The notes beneath the pieces were generated by a model, which saw nothing but the letters and a program-made list of their open reading frames with translations, made no database searches and was not told the DNA's origin. DNA of 64,000 bases, taken from NCBI GenBank assembly GCA_907163345.1, contig CAJQUN010000174.1, positions 930,001 to 994,000 of the forward strand, written 5' to 3'. A program made the translations under genes and the position numbers. Origin of the DNA: Haberlea rhodopensis (lineage: Eukaryota; Streptophyta; Magnoliopsida; Lamiales; Gesneriaceae). Every line of letters begins with the position of its first letter. Within the stretch, counting starts at the first letter, position 1. Of this stretch, positions 12,410 to 23,602 are shown in pieces.

Positions 12410-13879
12410 TGTGGGATATGCCCTAAGACAATTCATTAGATGATTGTTAATGACTTACAATGTATTATGGTTTTATTAATGGCAATTCATTATTATATAT
12501 TATTCGAGTATCTGTGTAACATGAATTAATATATAAGTTAATATCCTTAGAATAATATTGTATTGTTCTTAAAGATTGTCCCTAGTCAAGTATTATCATA
12601 AATCGGGATAATGATAATGCAATGAGACTAGTATGTTTTGATTGATGAATTGTTCATAGATATGAGATATCAAATCAACACATGGGTGCATGTTAGAGAA
12701 CGATGTACTGGACAGACCCACCATGAGAATGCTATATGGATAGTTATATGAGCGTCATAAGCAATTCTCATAGTGATAATAATGTATGTAATCCTTACAA
12801 CTTGAGATCACCAGAGAGCCCAACATAAGGAGTCATGTATCTTGATATTGTCAAACGTTACCTGTAACAGGATAAACTATAAAGACAATCATTGGATACA
12901 CCACGAATTATGTAGAGGGATGTTGAGTGATCAAGATAGGATTTTATATAACAGGAGAAGTGTTTGGACCCTTGATCAAGTAAGACTAAAATGCATGGCC
13001 ATGCTCGAATGAGTCGATATGTGGTATCGAACTTATTCGTTTATTCTAGTTCTACTTGGGGATCAAGAAATAAAAGATTGAATATACGAGTATGACTATT
13101 CCATGACTCGTGTTCAATCTAAACACATTGGATAAAGGGATTAAGTTACATGGTTAATATTATCACAGTCCGTAGGTTATGCCGAGTCAATGACATTCTT
13201 GTACTTTGGGTAGCCTTGATGTGTTGCTAGATACCGCTCATTGCTTGTGATATAAAATTAGATTTTATGTCACTGCCAACATTGCAAGATCCTATCGGGT
13301 CACACAAAAGATTAAATCGTTAAAGGGAATATAATTCATTGGATGAATTAATTAATTAAGAAGAGTCTTAATTATAAATATTATAGATATGGATTTAGTT
13401 AAGATATTGGGTTTGGGCCAATGAGGCTTTTTGAAAGCCTTTAATTAAATCTAATATAAGATATAATATGTTAACAAGGTTTGGATTAAGAGTTAATTTT
13501 CTAAGCAAAACCTAGTAGCCACTATCCTAAGCTCTCGGCCGCCGCCTCCTCTCACCCTCCATCTTCACGCGGCCGCCGTGAATAGTGGTGGTAAGAACGG
13601 TCGTCGTTGATCGGTTTAGAACCGCGAGTCTTGTTTTGGTTTAAGAACGAGTCTAGCAACTTGTTCTTGAACACCCTTTGCGATTTGATCGTGTGGATAC
13701 CGTAGAGACAAATGTGCAAATATTTGTTCGTGACTTGTGGTGTTGCAACGAGGAATCTGCTACAAACACGCTACAAGGGTATGATTATTATCAATCTCGA
13801 TATGATTACTTTGTATATGTCCATGGTAGGAATCCAAGTTTTATTTTTCGCTGCGTATTTCTTGATTGGATTCCTAACA
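12410..13879 (+). repeat. Ty1/copia element 5' LTR
   Basis: This LTR of about 1470 bp aligns with 25391-26856 throughout and ends TTCCTAACA. Its start is degenerate (TGTGGGATATG against TGTTGGGATATG in the 3' LTR). The 3' third holds GC-rich text (13540-13580) that contrasts with the AT-rich U3 and is probably the transcribed R/U5 region. Confidence 0.85.
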
Positions 13880-13880
13880 G

Positions 13881-13892
13881 TGGTATCAGAGC
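13881..13892 (+). other. Copia primer-binding site (tRNA-iMet)
   Basis: TGGTATCAGAGC lies one base after the 5' LTR and is complementary to the 3' end of initiator tRNA-Met. Confidence 0.9.
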
Positions 13893-14194
13893 CGTGTACA
13901 AAGCTCATATTGGATTTATGTGATTAATTGTTTAATCATAGTTTTGAATCTTTTGCATGCTTTGAAACTGTATGATTCATATATGATATGTGATAATCGA
14001 TTTTGTGGAAATTATCGCAATATTATATGTGATATAATTGACGGATCGAAGTATACGATAATTCGTGCGCAAAACCGAGCATTGACTTGTGTATGGTTCG
14101 GACCATAGCCTAGCTACGGCTTACAAGCCAATTTTGGCTCGTGCACCGCCTAGCTAGGGTTCACGGTTTCATGCAAGGTGGCGGCTGCAACCAC

Positions 14195-14420
14195 ATGGGC
14201 TAGGGTTTCGAACCCTTGGCTCCATAGGTTCTCGGCCGCCGCACACAAATGGGCTAGGGTTTCGAACCCTTAGCCCCATTCGCTCCAAGCCGCCGCCGCA
14301 CATGGCTAGGGTTTCGAACCCTAGTCTCGTGCATGGTTGGGCCGTGTGTTAGGCTGGGGTTTTTTCGAACCTTTGGTCCGTGACATGGCTGCAACAGTGG
14401 GCTTGCTAGGGTTAGCAAGT
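14195..14420 (+). repeat. Telobox-like palindromes in the copia leader
   Basis: The untranslated leader between primer site and gag has repeated inverted repeats built on CTAGGGTT-TCG-AACCCTAG. Copies are at 14200-14218, 14251-14276 and 14306-14324 (the last is a perfect 8-bp stem with a 3-nt loop), with decayed versions at 14350-14415. They lie in GC-rich sequence and have no coding frame. Confidence 0.75.
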
Positions 14421-14424
14421 CCAT

Positions 14425-15550
14425 GGCTTGAGACGCGCCGAGTATCCGTGGCATGTGATGTCCCGAGCGTACGATAATTTTCATAAAATTTTATTTTACA
14501 GTTTTAATTAGAATTAAATTTTAAAATGTTTAGAATTTAATTCATTAATTGTTATAGCATGTTTTATGTGTTGTTTGAGCATGGTGCATGGTTATAGCCC
14601 TATGACCTATTAGATAGGATTTTGTGAATGTTTGTAATTTAATACGGCCTGCGTGTCGTGCCTTCTCTATTTTTCCTAAATGTTATCCCTCCCCTATGTT
14701 CCCCTCGAATGTAACTCGAGGAATTCTCTATATCATGTAATTGTTATATAGTATAGTTTATTTTGTTGATGGAGATCAATGAAGATGGACCAAGGTGTCG
14801 GGATGAGGAGGCCATTCACAAAAGGGAGCCAAAGAGGTGCTTGGAGAAGTTACCTTAGGTTGACATTTTAGGATTTTCTCATTGGCTTGAGAAAATCTTT
14901 AGTAGGGGCTATAACAATGTCACGTTTTATTTAAGTTGATGTATGTGATGCATGTTTATCTTATAATGTTTATATTGATGATTGTTATACATATATGTAG
15001 ATATGTATATGCGTATATGTACCAGACATATTTTAATTATCAATAAAATCATGAGATCAATAAATCCCTCTAATTATTTTAAGTTTTAGATGCCTTCCAA
15101 AATTAAAATTACTCGTCAAGACTTCGATTGAACATGTGTGGGTTTGCCAAAGCAAAGCACCGTGACAATCTTGGTAAGGTGCGAAAGGATAAAAGTGATA
15201 TCCATTTTACTTTAAATTGGGTCCGACTTAACTAGGTTATCTCAATAGGATTGGGAACCTAGAGGCATAAGGTTGGATAATAATTCATTAAATGAATTTA
15301 AACAAAGTGTTGTTCGTCCAACCATCCAAGAATTACATGTGATGTAATTGACAAAGTGTTGTCTACCTAAATAACCGAGTCTTGGGTGATTAGCCAAAGC
15401 TAACTCAGGATTAGGTGGAATATGGATCTTGGTCCACTAAGGTATCGAGGGTTGATATTTTTTAAACAAAATAGTGGGAGTGTAATTTAATATAAGACCT
15501 TATTAAATGATTAAAATCATAAACTATTTTTATTTATATTGTAGATATCC
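14425..15550 (+). other. Copia 5' leader, non-coding
   Basis: This AT-rich untranslated stretch of about 1.1 kb lies between the hairpin cluster and the gag start codon. I see no ORF of note or RNA gene. Leaders of this length are usual in this type of copia element. Confidence 0.5.
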
Positions 15551-17712
15551 ATGACATCAAACAACGTAACTAGCACACTATCATTGCGATTGGTCCTTGA
15601 GAAGGACAAACTGAATGGGACAAATTTCCTAGACTAGTATAGAAATTTGAGGATTGTCCTCAAACAAGAGAAAAAACAATATGTCCTAGAGGAACCCTTA
15701 CCTGCTGAAGAACCTCCCGTGACGGCCGCTAAAGCCAATAAGATGCTTACAAGAAGCATCAAAATGACGCACTTGATGTTGGCTGCCTTATGCTTGCCAC
15801 CGTGAACTCTGAGCTTCAGAAGCAACATGAGGAAATGGAGGCGTTCGATATGATCGAGCACTTAAAGCAACTCTACCAACAACAAGCTAGACAAGAGAGG
15901 TATGATGTCTCTAGAGCGTTATTCCAGTGCAGAATGATAGAAGGAAGCCTTGTTGGAACTCATGTACTGAAGATGATTGGGTATATTGAGAATCTTGAGA
16001 AGCTGGGTTTTCCATTGGACCAAGAGTTGGCCACTGACGTAATCTTGCAATCGTTGCCTGATAGCTACAGTCAATTTGTCTTGAATTACAATATGATTGA
16101 AATCGAAAAGACTCTACTGCAATTGCTTGGTATGTTGAGAACATATGAAGCAAACTCAAAGAAGTCTAAGCCCACTAATGTTCTTATTGTGAATAAGAGC
16201 AAGGGAAAGGCTAAAGCAAAAGGCTTTAAGAAGAACAAGAAAGTCTTTGTTAAATCTAAGCCTCATGCTTCTGCACTCAAGCCAAATGGAGGAGTGGCTA
16301 AGGAAGGGAACTGCTTCCATTGCGGTGAGACCGGACATTGGAAGAGGAACTGCAAATTATATCTGGAAGATCTTAAGAATACAAAGGGAAGTGTGACTTC
16401 CACTTCAGGTATTTTTGTTATAGAAGTCAATTTATCTACTTCTTCATCATGGGTATTAGATACTGGATGTGGTTCTCACATTTGTGTAATGTGCAGGATC
16501 TCAAAAGGAGTAGGATGTTGGCGAAAGGCGAGGTTGATCTCCGAGTGGGAAATGGAGCAAGAGTTGCTGCATTAGCTATAGGAGATTACTCTTTAACTTT
16601 GCCTTCTGGTTTATTATTGGATGTAGAAGACTGTTATTTTGTGCCTTCTATCACGAGAAACATTATTTCAATTTCTTGTTTGGACAATGTTGGGTTTTCA
16701 TTTATTATAAAGGACAAGTGTTGCTCCATTTATTTGAATGATATGTTTTATGCTAGTGCACAATTGATTAATGGTCTTTATGCATTAAATCTTGATATGC
16801 ATGTCTATAACATAAATACTAAAAGGATTGAGAATAATGATTCTAATCCAACTTATCTCTGGCATTGTCGCTTGGGCCATATAAACGAGAATCGCATATC
16901 AAAACTTCATAAGGATGGAGTATTAGATTCATTTGATTTTGAATCATATGAAACATGTGAATCTTGTTTAATGGGCAAGATGACTAAAGCCCCTTTCAAG
17001 GGACATGTTGAAAGGACGAATGATTTATTGAGTCTCATACATAGTGATGTATGTGGACCAATAAGCACACAACTAGAGGTGGTTTTCAATACTTCGTTAC
17101 ATTTACTGATAACTTCAGTAGATATGGGTATGTGTACCTAATGAAACATAAACATGAAACCTTTGAAAAGTTCAAAGATTTCAAGAATGAAGTACAAAAC
17201 CAACTTGGCAAAAGTATCAAAATCCTCTGATCGATCGAGGAGGAGAATACCTAAGCCAAGAGTTTCATGACTACCTAAAGGAGTGTGGGATAGTCCCACA
17301 ACTCACACCTCCGTATACTCCACAATGGAATGGTGTATCCGAAAGGAGGAATCGAACCTTGTTGGACATTGTTCGATCAATGATGAGTCATGCAGATCTT
17401 CTGACTTCCTTTTGGGGACATGCTTTAGAAACAACAATATTTATACTGAACCGTGTTCCATCTAAATCAATAGAAAAGACACCATATGAGATATGGACTA
17501 AGAAGCGTCCTAGTATGTCTTTTATGAAGATTTGGGGTTGTGAGGCTTACGTGAGACGTCATGCCTCCAATAAACTTGGACCCAAATCTGATAAGTGTTT
17601 ATTTGTGGGGTATCCTAAGGAAACGAAAGGATATTATTTCTATTATCCCACCGAGAACAAAGTAGTTGTTGCTCGGACTTGTGTCTTTCTTGAAAGAGAA
17701 TTTATTTCGAGA
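15551..17712 (+). pseudogene. Copia gag-protease-integrase, 5' part of broken polyprotein
   Basis: Gag starts at the ATG at 15551 (reading MTSNNV). The usual Trp codon in the FLDWYRN motif is now TAG at 15635-15637, and a one-base shift follows near 15740. Reading then continues from 15790 through the gag core to a CCHC zinc knuckle (CFHCGETGHWKRNC) and the protease motif (WVLDTGCGSH). A second shift near 16490 leads into the pre-integrase domain (H...H...CESC) and the start of integrase (HSDVCGPIS). A third shift near 17080 leads to the integrase core with SDRGGEYLS and PQWNGVSERRNRTL. The frame is cut at 17717 by Athila-like element B and resumes after 23597. It cannot make a working polyprotein. 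Confidence 0.88.
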
Positions 17713-17717
17713 AGAAC

Positions 17718-19309
17718 TGATCGCTTATTTTTTAAACAACAATCTAGCGATTTTAGACCGCGAGTGCACGGTGTCAAGTTTTAGTATAGATAGGAAGATA
17801 CGGATTGTCGAACCCACGGGGACTAACAAATAATTACCAAATAAGATTTCTTTTACTATATTTAACCTACGATAATTAATCAATAATTAAACTAATCTAA
17901 TCCAACCAAAACAATCGACGATCACGAGAAAAATCCACAAGAAAGAATTATCAAGACAATTATTCTCCTTACACAACTCTTACAATTCTTTTCTTCATAC
18001 ATCTCTAAGGTGACGGGTTTTCTGAATTTATTCAATATACTCTCTCGAGCTATATTAAGTCTAACATCAAATTGCAACTATTAACTTTCGTTCACGTAAT
18101 TAACAATTTAATGTTGAATGCGCTTTATGAAAACCACTAACTTTAGAATAAACAACCCAAAGCTATCACTCTTATCTCTCGATCTCAATCTTTAACACAC
18201 GGCATGAATTATTATATCGTATTATAATTTCATCTCTCGATCTCAATTATAATAAAATATCATTTAAAGGTGATCAATCCTTCAAAAGCATTAAGAACAA
18301 TAACACATGCACTTAGAAGATATATGAATTCAATCTCAAAATCAATAGGAAAAACTATGTTATTGATATCTCTCAATCATCAAAAACACAACAATCCAAT
18401 TATTCATGTAAAAAAATAATAGAAAAGTAAAAGAAAACTCCCAAGTCGACTCTTTCGTTGATTCTCGATCCTTCCTCGCTTCTTTCTCGATCGTGCTCTT
18501 CGATTATCTTGTTGGCTTGTTCCAAATCATAGGGTGAAGGGTTAATGAAGGTTGAATGGTAGAAGGATGAAGGTTGGACATGAAGTGAAGGAAAGGGGTT
18601 GATGGACGTGAATTATATGGAAGGAGGCTGAAGAAGGCGTGAGGTTTGGATGGTGAATGGGTGTGTGGAGGCTATTCCCTAGGTTAAAGTCTTCTTTTGG
18701 GTTGTTATTTTCGTCCATAATATATAGGGGAAAGAATTATGGACTTCCCTTTTGCACACAAACTCTACAAGGAAGTTATTTTTCTGAAAATTCCTTCCAC
18801 CGATCGATCCAGACAAAGCGGCCGATCGATCGAGCCTCACAGTAAGAATTTCGTGGCTTTTTCAGCCTTTCTCGATCGATCGGAAATCCTTGCTCGATCG
18901 ATCGGCAAGACCAGAAAGTTTTCTTCGCCTTTTTCAGCTTCTGGCGAGTTTCGTATTTTGGCCGTAAATTTCTCATACAAACTCCAAATTTGATGAATCA
19001 GCTGTGCACGTGAAGATATGAGAAAGTTCTACAACTTTTATATGGACCACATTTCCAAAACTTGGCTCGAACATATAGTAATTGGAGGAGAAAAGAGCAA
19101 CATGTGTCTTGGATTCTGGTTTTTTCCTCTTTTCTTCAACTTTATTCATTTATTCATCATTTTAGCTTGATTTTTTCACCTTTCCCTACATTTAAACATT
19201 GATTCCTGAAATAGAGAAATATATACCATAAACCATAAAATAATCCAAGAATCAACACGAAAACATATACATATCATAGCATAAAAACGCGTAATATTCA
19301 ACCCTATCA
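17718..19309 (-). repeat. Element B 3' LTR
   Basis: This is the left LTR, the 3' LTR on the minus strand (TGATAGGG to GCGATCA). It contains two pairs of GATCGATC palindromes (18802/18824 and 18874/18896) and, near its outer end, the family motif around GTGCACGGTGTCAAG (about 17764). Confidence 0.88.
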
Positions 19310-19324
19310 ACTCCCCCAAACTTA
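19310..19324 (-). promoter_or_regulatory. Element B polypurine tract
   Basis: On the minus strand TAAGTTTGGGGGAGT lies directly before the 3' LTR. A second copy of the same motif is at about 20532-20545 inside the element. Confidence 0.75.
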
Positions 19325-20836
19325 TCACTTAATCGTCCTCGATTAAGCATTAAAATCACAAGGTAGAGTTCATTCTTGATACTTGAAACAATTATTTCAT
19401 GACTTATTTTATTCTCAGAAATCTCATTCACATATACAAAAGTTGACAAGACATGTTTTCTCCTAAATCAAGTAACACATCTCAAAATCGGAACGTGTGT
19501 GTGCTAATTTCAATCTCAAGTTTCATGCACATATTCAAGATCAAATCATGATAATCAACTCAAAGTCGAGATTATCATGAAGCATTACATAGGCCTATTT
19601 TCAAACAACTTATCCACTAATGATAGTTACTCCCTAGACTTGGATCAAAAGGACTTTTTAAGCTTGTAATGTAAGGCCTTTGGTGTTGGCTTCAAAGAAA
19701 ATATAGGATAAGCGCAAAAAGAGAGTATAATCATTTACAGTTCAAATTTTTCGCACACATTGAGCTCCTCTTCTTTTTCTTTTATAGCCTTGGCCACTTT
19801 GGGTCTTATATGTTTATTTTTTTCTTTTCAATGCTCTTTGTCTAGCTTTTTCTTTTCTCATTCATCAATATTTTTCAATAAGCTCATCAGGATATAACAA
19901 TTTACGTGCATCGAATGGAATTCATTATACTCTCTTAGGGTAAGGATAACTTTTTTCATTTAGGCTCAAATAAGGGTAAGTATAATGAGTTTGCCAAGAA
20001 TGTCGAATGGGGTCTAATTATATGCAATGCATATACCATTCTTTTTTCAATAAAGCTCAAATGGGATACTAGGGATTGATATGAATCATGGTAAGCTTGA
20101 AAGGCTTAAACGTTTCAAAGATCGCCTAGATCATTTCCAAGTCGAGTTTGTAACTATAAAATTTCGCCTCAAAGTATTATCATCAAATAAGTTCTAGGAT
20201 AACTCTAAGATGCTCAAGACAAATCATCAAGTTCACAACAATTATCACTATTCAACATGCAATCCACAAGATCATGACTCATTATGCTCAAAGTATTCCT
20301 CATTCTTGACATGCTAACTCAAATTAGGATATTCATATACAAGTCCAATCACAAATCAAGCTCATATGCATTGTGAGATCAAAATCCTCATTGAATAGTC
20401 ACTACTATAATTCATTCTTTTCTCAAGTTTGAACTCATAAAAAAAAATTTTTAGCTCATAATAATCGGACGATTCAAGTGTCATTTAAGCACACAACATG
20501 TGGTTAAAACAAGTAAAACATGCAAGCTACTACTCCCCCAAACTTAAATCAAACATTGCCCTCAATGTTTAAAAGAATCAAAAGGGAAAAAAGTGAACTC
20601 CCCTGATCAAGACGCTTGCATGAGGATTGAGGAAGATTTGCTTTTGAAAGCTCCACTGTTGTAGGGTTTCATCGCTCCAACCAAGTACCTAGCAAGAGAA
20701 GAATGCATATGGTAAAATATTCGACTTGAGAGATAAACAAAACTAAAATGAAAACTGAAAAATAAAAAACTAAATGAAAAGGATACGCTTGGGTTGCCTC
20801 CCAAGAAGCGCTGATTTTTGGTCTTCGGCTTGACCA
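19325..20836 (-). other. Element B 3' internal region, non-coding
   Basis: This 1.5-kb stretch between gag and the polypurine tract corresponds to positions 1-389 (element A, inverted) and 51880-53130 (element C). No pol genes are present where an autonomous element would have them. It contains a T-rich tract (19765-19870) and an internal polypurine-like copy. Confidence 0.6.
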
Positions 20837-21877
20837 TCAGAAGCAACCATCAAAGAGCGGCTGCCGCCCATAGTAAGTATCGTATGATACCACTAATGGG
20901 TCTTCATTCAGTATGCCCTCAAGATTGGCAAGATTGTAACAGTGTAAACTCGTCGCTCCAACAACATTCTTGAATTGGTAGGCATGGGAGAATGATTCTC
21001 GAATCGGCTTCATATGGAGGATGTAGTGCGGTGAAGTTGGCATTGACGGAAAATATGGATCCACATATGACATAGAACATGTCTCCATCGATGGGCTCAA
21101 ATCGGAATCTTCTAAAGTTTCTTCCTTCTCCAACATCACATTCGACTCATCTTCACATGGGAACTCCTCGGATGGCATCTTTAAAGTAGGCTCAATCTCT
21201 TGAAGAGGCTCAAGTTCCTTTGAATCTTCCACACTAGGAGGATCACTCCCCCAAACTTGGTTGGTTGAGTGATCATCCTCATATAACCAAACTCGATTTG
21301 TCGCCTCTTGATTTGTAGCTCTCGTCTCTTCCTCCTGGCAGCTAGTTGAAATTGTTTCCATGAGGATCGCGATTTGCTGCTCCAGGTGGCGCTTAGAGTT
21401 GGTTCGGCACTCGAAACTGCTCTCAGTTGATGCCATGAATCTTATTAAGGTATCCTCTAACTGAGTTGTGACATCTGCAGAACTATCTCTCCTCTCTTCG
21501 CGATGTTCAAATGGTTGTGGCGTATCAATAGGGTAGTGAGGCTCTGGTGGGTATTGGTGGCTCCAACCCTGTAGTGCAGGATCCCAATGCCAGTGATGAT
21601 CGAAGTCCGCCATATCATTGAACAGGTGCACCACACTGTCATCATCTCTATCAACCAGGGGACTCCCAGTCACCAGTGCTCCGCTCAATACCCATTCTCG
21701 TGTCTCTGCATCAAGCCCTTTGAAGAAATATTGCATGAGAGTATAGTTCGAAAAGTTGTGATACCGGAATGTGTTGGCCAATCCATTGAATCTCTCCCAA
21801 ACAGTGTAGAACGGCTTGGAACGTTGTTGGGCAAAGCTTGTGAATGTGTGTTGATGTAGCATCTCCAAGTACCTCAC
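20837..21877 (-). CDS. Gag-like protein of element B
   Basis: This ORF of 346 codons lies downstream of the tRNA-Asp primer site. The N-terminal 60 residues (FYTVWERFNGLANTF, then a Y/F-rich stretch ending in FFKGLDAETREWV) match the layout of the Athila/Tat gag core seen in element C (YEAWERLKDLL...FYSGL). The first part of the usual gag domain seems to be missing or out of frame, so the true start is uncertain. The C-terminal half is acidic, low in complexity and has no zinc knuckle. It may be a structural protein that coats element RNA. It could equally be a relic that still happens to be open. Confidence 0.6.
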   Translation of the reverse strand: MRYLEMLHQHTFTSFAQQRSKPFYTVWERFNGLANTFRYHNFSNYTLMQYFFKGLDAETREWVLSGALVTGSPLVDRDDDSVVHLFNDMADFDHHWHWDPALQGWSHQYPPEPHYPIDTPQPFEHREERRDSSADVTTQLEDTLIRFMASTESSFECRTNSKRHLEQQIAILMETISTSCQEEETRATNQEATNRVWLYEDDHSTNQVWGSDPPSVEDSKELEPLQEIEPTLKMPSEEFPCEDESNVMLEKEETLEDSDLSPSMETCSMSYVDPYFPSMPTSPHYILHMKPIRESFSHAYQFKNVVGATSLHCYNLANLEGILNEDPLVVSYDTYYGRQPLFDGCF

Positions 21878-21992
21878 AAGACAAACAAAACAAAAACAAA
21901 ATAAATATATATAATGTTTTTTTTCCGAAATAAATAAACAAAAAATGGTTAAATTACAGTCAAAGAACCTAGTATGATATTACTAAAGTTAG

Positions 21993-22010
21993 TCCCTGGC
22001 AACGGCGCCA
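21993..22010 (-). other. Element B primer-binding site (tRNA-Asp)
   Basis: On the minus strand TGGCGCCGTTGCCAGGGA lies six bases after the 5' LTR. It matches the complement of the plant tRNA-Asp 3' end with one difference from the usual CCGGGG form. This primer is usual for Athila-type elements. Confidence 0.85.
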
Positions 22011-22016
22011 AAAACT

Positions 22017-23597
22017 TGATCGCTTATTTTTTAAACAATTAATTCCAATCTAGCGATTTTAGACCGCAAGTGCACGGTGTCAAGTTTTAGTATAGATAGG
22101 AAGATACGGATTGTCGAACCCACAGGGACTAACAAGTAATTACCAAATAAGATTTCTTTTAACTATATTTAACCTACGATAATTAATCAATAATTAAACT
22201 AATCTAATCCAACCAAAACAATCGACGATCACGAGAAAAATCCACAAGAAAGAATTATCAAGACAATTATTCTCCTTACCCAACTCTTACAATTTTCTTC
22301 ATACATCTCTAAGGTGACAGGTTTTCCGAATTTATTCAATATACTCTCTCGAGCTATATTAAGTCTAACATCAAATTGCAACTAGTAACTCTCGTTCACG
22401 TAATTAACAATTTAATGTTGAATGCGCTTTATGAAAACCACTAACTTTAGATTAAACAACCCAAAGCTATCACTCTTATCTCTCGATCTCAATCTTTAAC
22501 ACACGGCATGAATTATTATATCGTATTATAATTTCATCTCTCGATCTCAATTATAATAAAATATCATTTAAAGGTGATCAATCCTTCAAAAGCATTAAGA
22601 ACAATAACACATGCACTTAGAAGATATATGAATTCAATCTCAAAATCAATAGGAAAAACTATGTTATTGATATCTCTCAATCATCAAAAACACAACAATC
22701 CAATTATTCATGTAAAACAATAATAGAAAAGTAAAAGAAAACTCCCAAGTCGACTCTTTCGTTGATTCTCGATCCTTCCTCGCTTCTTTCTTGATCGTGC
22801 TCTTCGATTATCTTGTTGGCTTGTTCCAAATCATAGGGTGAAGGGTTAATGAAGGTTGAATGGTAGAAGGATGGAGGTTGGACATGAAGTGAAGGAAAGG
22901 GGTTGATGGACGTGAATTATATGGAAGGAGGCTGAAGAAGGCGTGAGGTTTGGATGGTGAATGGGTGTGTGGAGGCTATTCCCTAGGTTAAAGTCTTCTT
23001 TTGGGTTGTTATTTTCGTCCATAATATATAGGGAAAAGAATTATGCACTTCCCTTTTGCACACAAACTCTACAATGAAGTTATTTTTTTGAAAATTCCTT
23101 CCATCGATCGATCTGGACAAAGCGGCCGATCGATCGAGCCTCACAGTAAGAATTTCGTGGCTTTTTTTCTCGATCAATCGGAAATCCTTGATCGATTGAT
23201 CGGCAAGACCAGAAAGTTTTCTTCGCCTTTTTCAGCTTCTGGCGAGTTTTGTAGTTTGGCCGTAACTTTCTCATATCCAAATTTGATGAATCGGCTGTCC
23301 ACGCGAAGATAAGAGAAAGTTCTACAACTTTTATATGGACTACATTTCCAAAACTTGGCTCGAACATATAGTAATTTGAGGAGAAATGAGCAACATGTGT
23401 CTTGGATTTTGGTTTTTTCCTCTTTTCTTCAACTTTATTCATTTATTCATCATTTTGATTTCTTCACATTTCCCTACATTTCAACATTGATTCCTGAAAT
23501 AGAGAAAAATATACCATAAACCGTAAAATAATCCAAGAATCAACACGAAAACATATACATATCATAGCATAAAAACGCGTAATATTCAACCCTATCA
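22017..23597 (-). repeat. Element B 5' LTR
   Basis: This is the right LTR (1581 bp), the 5' LTR on the minus strand. It carries the same paired GATCGATC sites as the other copy (about 23104-23133), partly decayed to GATCAATC and GATTGATC near 23172-23205. Confidence 0.88.
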
Positions 23598-23602
23598 AGA
23601 AC

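Larger units (their letters stand above)
17718..23597 (-). mobile_element. Athila-like element B, gag-only non-autonomous
   Basis: This complete LTR element of 5880 bp on the minus strand is inserted in the copia pol gene. The target duplication is a perfect AGAAC (17713-17717 and 23598-23602). LTRs are 1592 and 1581 bp, the primer site matches tRNA-Asp, and the polypurine tract is AAGTTTGGGGGAG. The 2.7-kb interior encodes one gag-like protein and nothing resembling protease, RT or integrase, so it would have to be mobilised by an autonomous relative. The LTRs differ by a 10-bp indel and a few percent of bases, so it is older than element C. Confidence 0.9.
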
